In this document: piece by piece, positions 31,949-32,770 of the stretch
How positions within the stretch are numbered: the stretch's first letter is position 1
Layout of the letters: each line of letters starts with the position of its first letter
Source of the DNA: JANMEX01 sp031423755
Lineage (GTDB): Bacteria; Pseudomonadota; Alphaproteobacteria; Rhizobiales; Rhizobiaceae
Assembly: GCA_031423755.1 (NCBI GenBank)
Contig: JANPGC010000332.1
Coordinates: 1-32,770, forward strand
Reading direction: 5' to 3'
Length of the DNA stretch: 32,770 nucleotides
The notes under the pieces: generated by a model
The model's database searches: none
What the model saw: the letters and a program-made list of their open reading frames with translations, nothing else
What the model was told of the DNA's origin: nothing
Position numbers and translations under genes: made by a program

Positions 31949-32770
31949 ATGAATGACGGCTTGAGCACCGCCTTTTCCCCATACCGCACATTTGACGCCG
32001 ACCGCTGGGCGGAATTCCGTGCCGACACGCCCTTGACCCTCACCGCCGAGGATCTCGACCGGCTGCGCTCGCTCGGTGATCCGATCAATCTGGATGAAGT
32101 GCGGCGCATCTATCTGTCCCTGTCGCGGCTTTTGTCAGCGCATGTCGAATCCAGCCAAATCCTGTTCCAGCAGCGCAAGCGTTTTCTCAATCTCGATGAG
32201 GCGACCAAAACGCCCTTCATCATCGGCATTGCTGGCTCGGTTGCCGTCGGCAAATCCACCACCGCCCGCATCTTGCGAGAGCTTCTGCGCCGCTGGCCGT
32301 CAAGCCCGCGCGTCGCTCATGTCACCACCGATGGCTTTCTTTTCCCCAATGATATCTTGCGCGAAAAGGGCCTGATGGACCGCAAGGGCTTTCCCGAAAG
32401 CTATGACGTCAACGCGCTGATGACTTTTCTCGGTGGCATAAAGGCAGGCCGCCGCGAAGTGAAGGCGCCGTTCTATTCACACCTGGTCTATGACGTGGTG
32501 CCGGATGAGTTCATCACCATAGACCGTCCGGACATCCTGATTTTCGAGGGCATCAATGTCCTGCAGCCGCGCCAGCTGCCGAAGGACGGCAAGGTCGTTC
32601 CATTCGTTTCGGATTATTTCGACTTTGCCATCTACATCGATGCGGACGAGAAACTGATTCACAAATGGTACGACATTGCCGTCCTTCGGCAGCTGGCGCG
32701 GCTGCAGGACATTGATGCCCTCGAAAATCAGGATGTCCGGACGGTCTATGGTGATGAACTCATCCGGCAC
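31949..32770 (+). CDS. coaA: Pantothenate kinase (CoaA), incomplete; 3' end is a fold-back chimera
   Basis: CoaA phosphorylates pantothenate, the first committed step of coenzyme A synthesis. ATG 31949 starts a frame that remains open to the window end (274 codons). P-loop GIAGSVAVGKST, VTTDGFLFP and GLMDRKGFPESYD are classic bacterial CoaA blocks, and VLQPRQLPKDGKVVPFVSDYFDFAIYIDA continues correctly. After Trp240-Tyr241 (about 32671) the reading becomes DIAVLRQLARLQDIDALE, which has no counterpart in CoaA. It is the reverse complement of the gene's own sequence from 32498 onward. So the real gene is supported only to about 32671, and the rest is probably an assembly or amplification artefact. 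Confidence 0.9.
   Translation, partial: MNDGLSTAFSPYRTFDADRWAEFRADTPLTLTAEDLDRLRSLGDPINLDEVRRIYLSLSRLLSAHVESSQILFQQRKRFLNLDEATKTPFIIGIAGSVAVGKSTTARILRELLRRWPSSPRVAHVTTDGFLFPNDILREKGLMDRKGFPESYDVNALMTFLGGIKAGRREVKAPFYSHLVYDVVPDEFITIDRPDILIFEGINVLQPRQLPKDGKVVPFVSDYFDFAIYIDADEKLIHKWYDIAVLRQLARLQDIDALENQDVRTVYGDELIRH
32498..32770. repeat. Perfect inverted repeat at the window end (fold-back)
   Basis: Bases 32498-32592 and 32676-32770 are exact reverse complements (95 bases), with an 83-base centre. Around the turn, 32661-32674 pairs imperfectly with 32594-32607 (mismatches at 32663 and 32669), a short microhomology that would suit a snap-back strand switch. The right arm ends exactly at the window end. 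A minus-strand open frame at 32477-32770 mirrors coaA only because of this. Confidence 0.95.

Noticed and set aside
32477..32770. Minus-strand gene similar to CoaA
   Set aside because: It exists only because the window end is the reverse complement of coaA's own sequence.
1..32770. CRISPR arrays, tRNA or rRNA genes, transposases, prophage genes
   Set aside because: I looked for repeats with regular spacing, cloverleaf-like segments and transposase or phage motifs and found none.

Overview
The window carries an origin-proximal chromosome segment of an alphaproteobacterium, almost certainly of the order Hyphomicrobiales (Rhizobiales). The basis is gene order and protein character: the block holA - parB - parA - rsmG - mnmG - mnmE - rho - hemJ - hemE - (origin) - maf - aroE - coaE - dnaQ - secB - fxsA - timA - mltA - smr, followed by hslU - GNAT - hslV and hisB - DUF2628 - hisH - hisA - hisF - hisE - coaA, is the layout I know from rhizobial chromosomes. 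Coding density is high. I see no rRNA, tRNA, insertion sequence, prophage, CRISPR array or defence locus.

Layout. (1) 139-7270, plus strand: argG, then a run of less conserved genes: a membrane alpha/beta-hydrolase-like protein, an isoprenylcysteine-methyltransferase-like membrane protein, a secreted protein with an NCNHF motif, a choline-kinase-like phosphotransferase, and a FAD/GcvT two-domain dehydrogenase of the dimethylglycine/sarcosine type. This block sits where I would expect leuS and lptE upstream of holA, so a rearrangement boundary probably lies near 7270-7310. (2) 7311-8363: holA, then a 276-base convergent gap with two related, covarying hairpin repeats. (3) 8640-17417, minus strand: hemE, hemJ, rho, mnmE, mnmG, rsmG, parA and parB in transcription order. 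(4) 17418-17900: a gap between divergent genes with several DnaA boxes and GANTC sites, the probable oriC. (5) 17901-20625, plus strand: maf, aroE, coaE and dnaQ, all overlapping. (6) 20698-21761, minus strand: secB and fxsA. (7) 21930-24675, plus strand: timA, mltA, smr and an XRE regulator. (8) 24659-28169, minus strand: hslV, GNAT, hslU and a DUF1402-like secreted protein. (9) 28357 to the end, plus strand: histidine genes and a partial coaA.

How it fits together. The genes for chromosome segregation (ParA, ParB), the centromere-like parS sites (five matches to GTTTCACGTGAAAC between 10969 and 18728, on both sides of the origin, four of them inside or touching genes) and the origin form one replication/segregation locus. 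The histidine block encodes IGP dehydratase, the HisH/HisF synthase, HisA isomerase and HisE.

No wholly new multi-gene system stands out. The strongest unexpected signal is at the right edge: from 32498 to 32770 the sequence folds back on itself, with 95-base perfect inverted arms and an 83-base loop, so the end of coaA is replaced by the reverse complement of its own earlier sequence. I read this as a snap-back chimera at a contig end, not biology. Other points worth checking are the oriC with no ppsR-type gene beside it, the covarying repeat pair, and the secreted NCNHF-motif protein.
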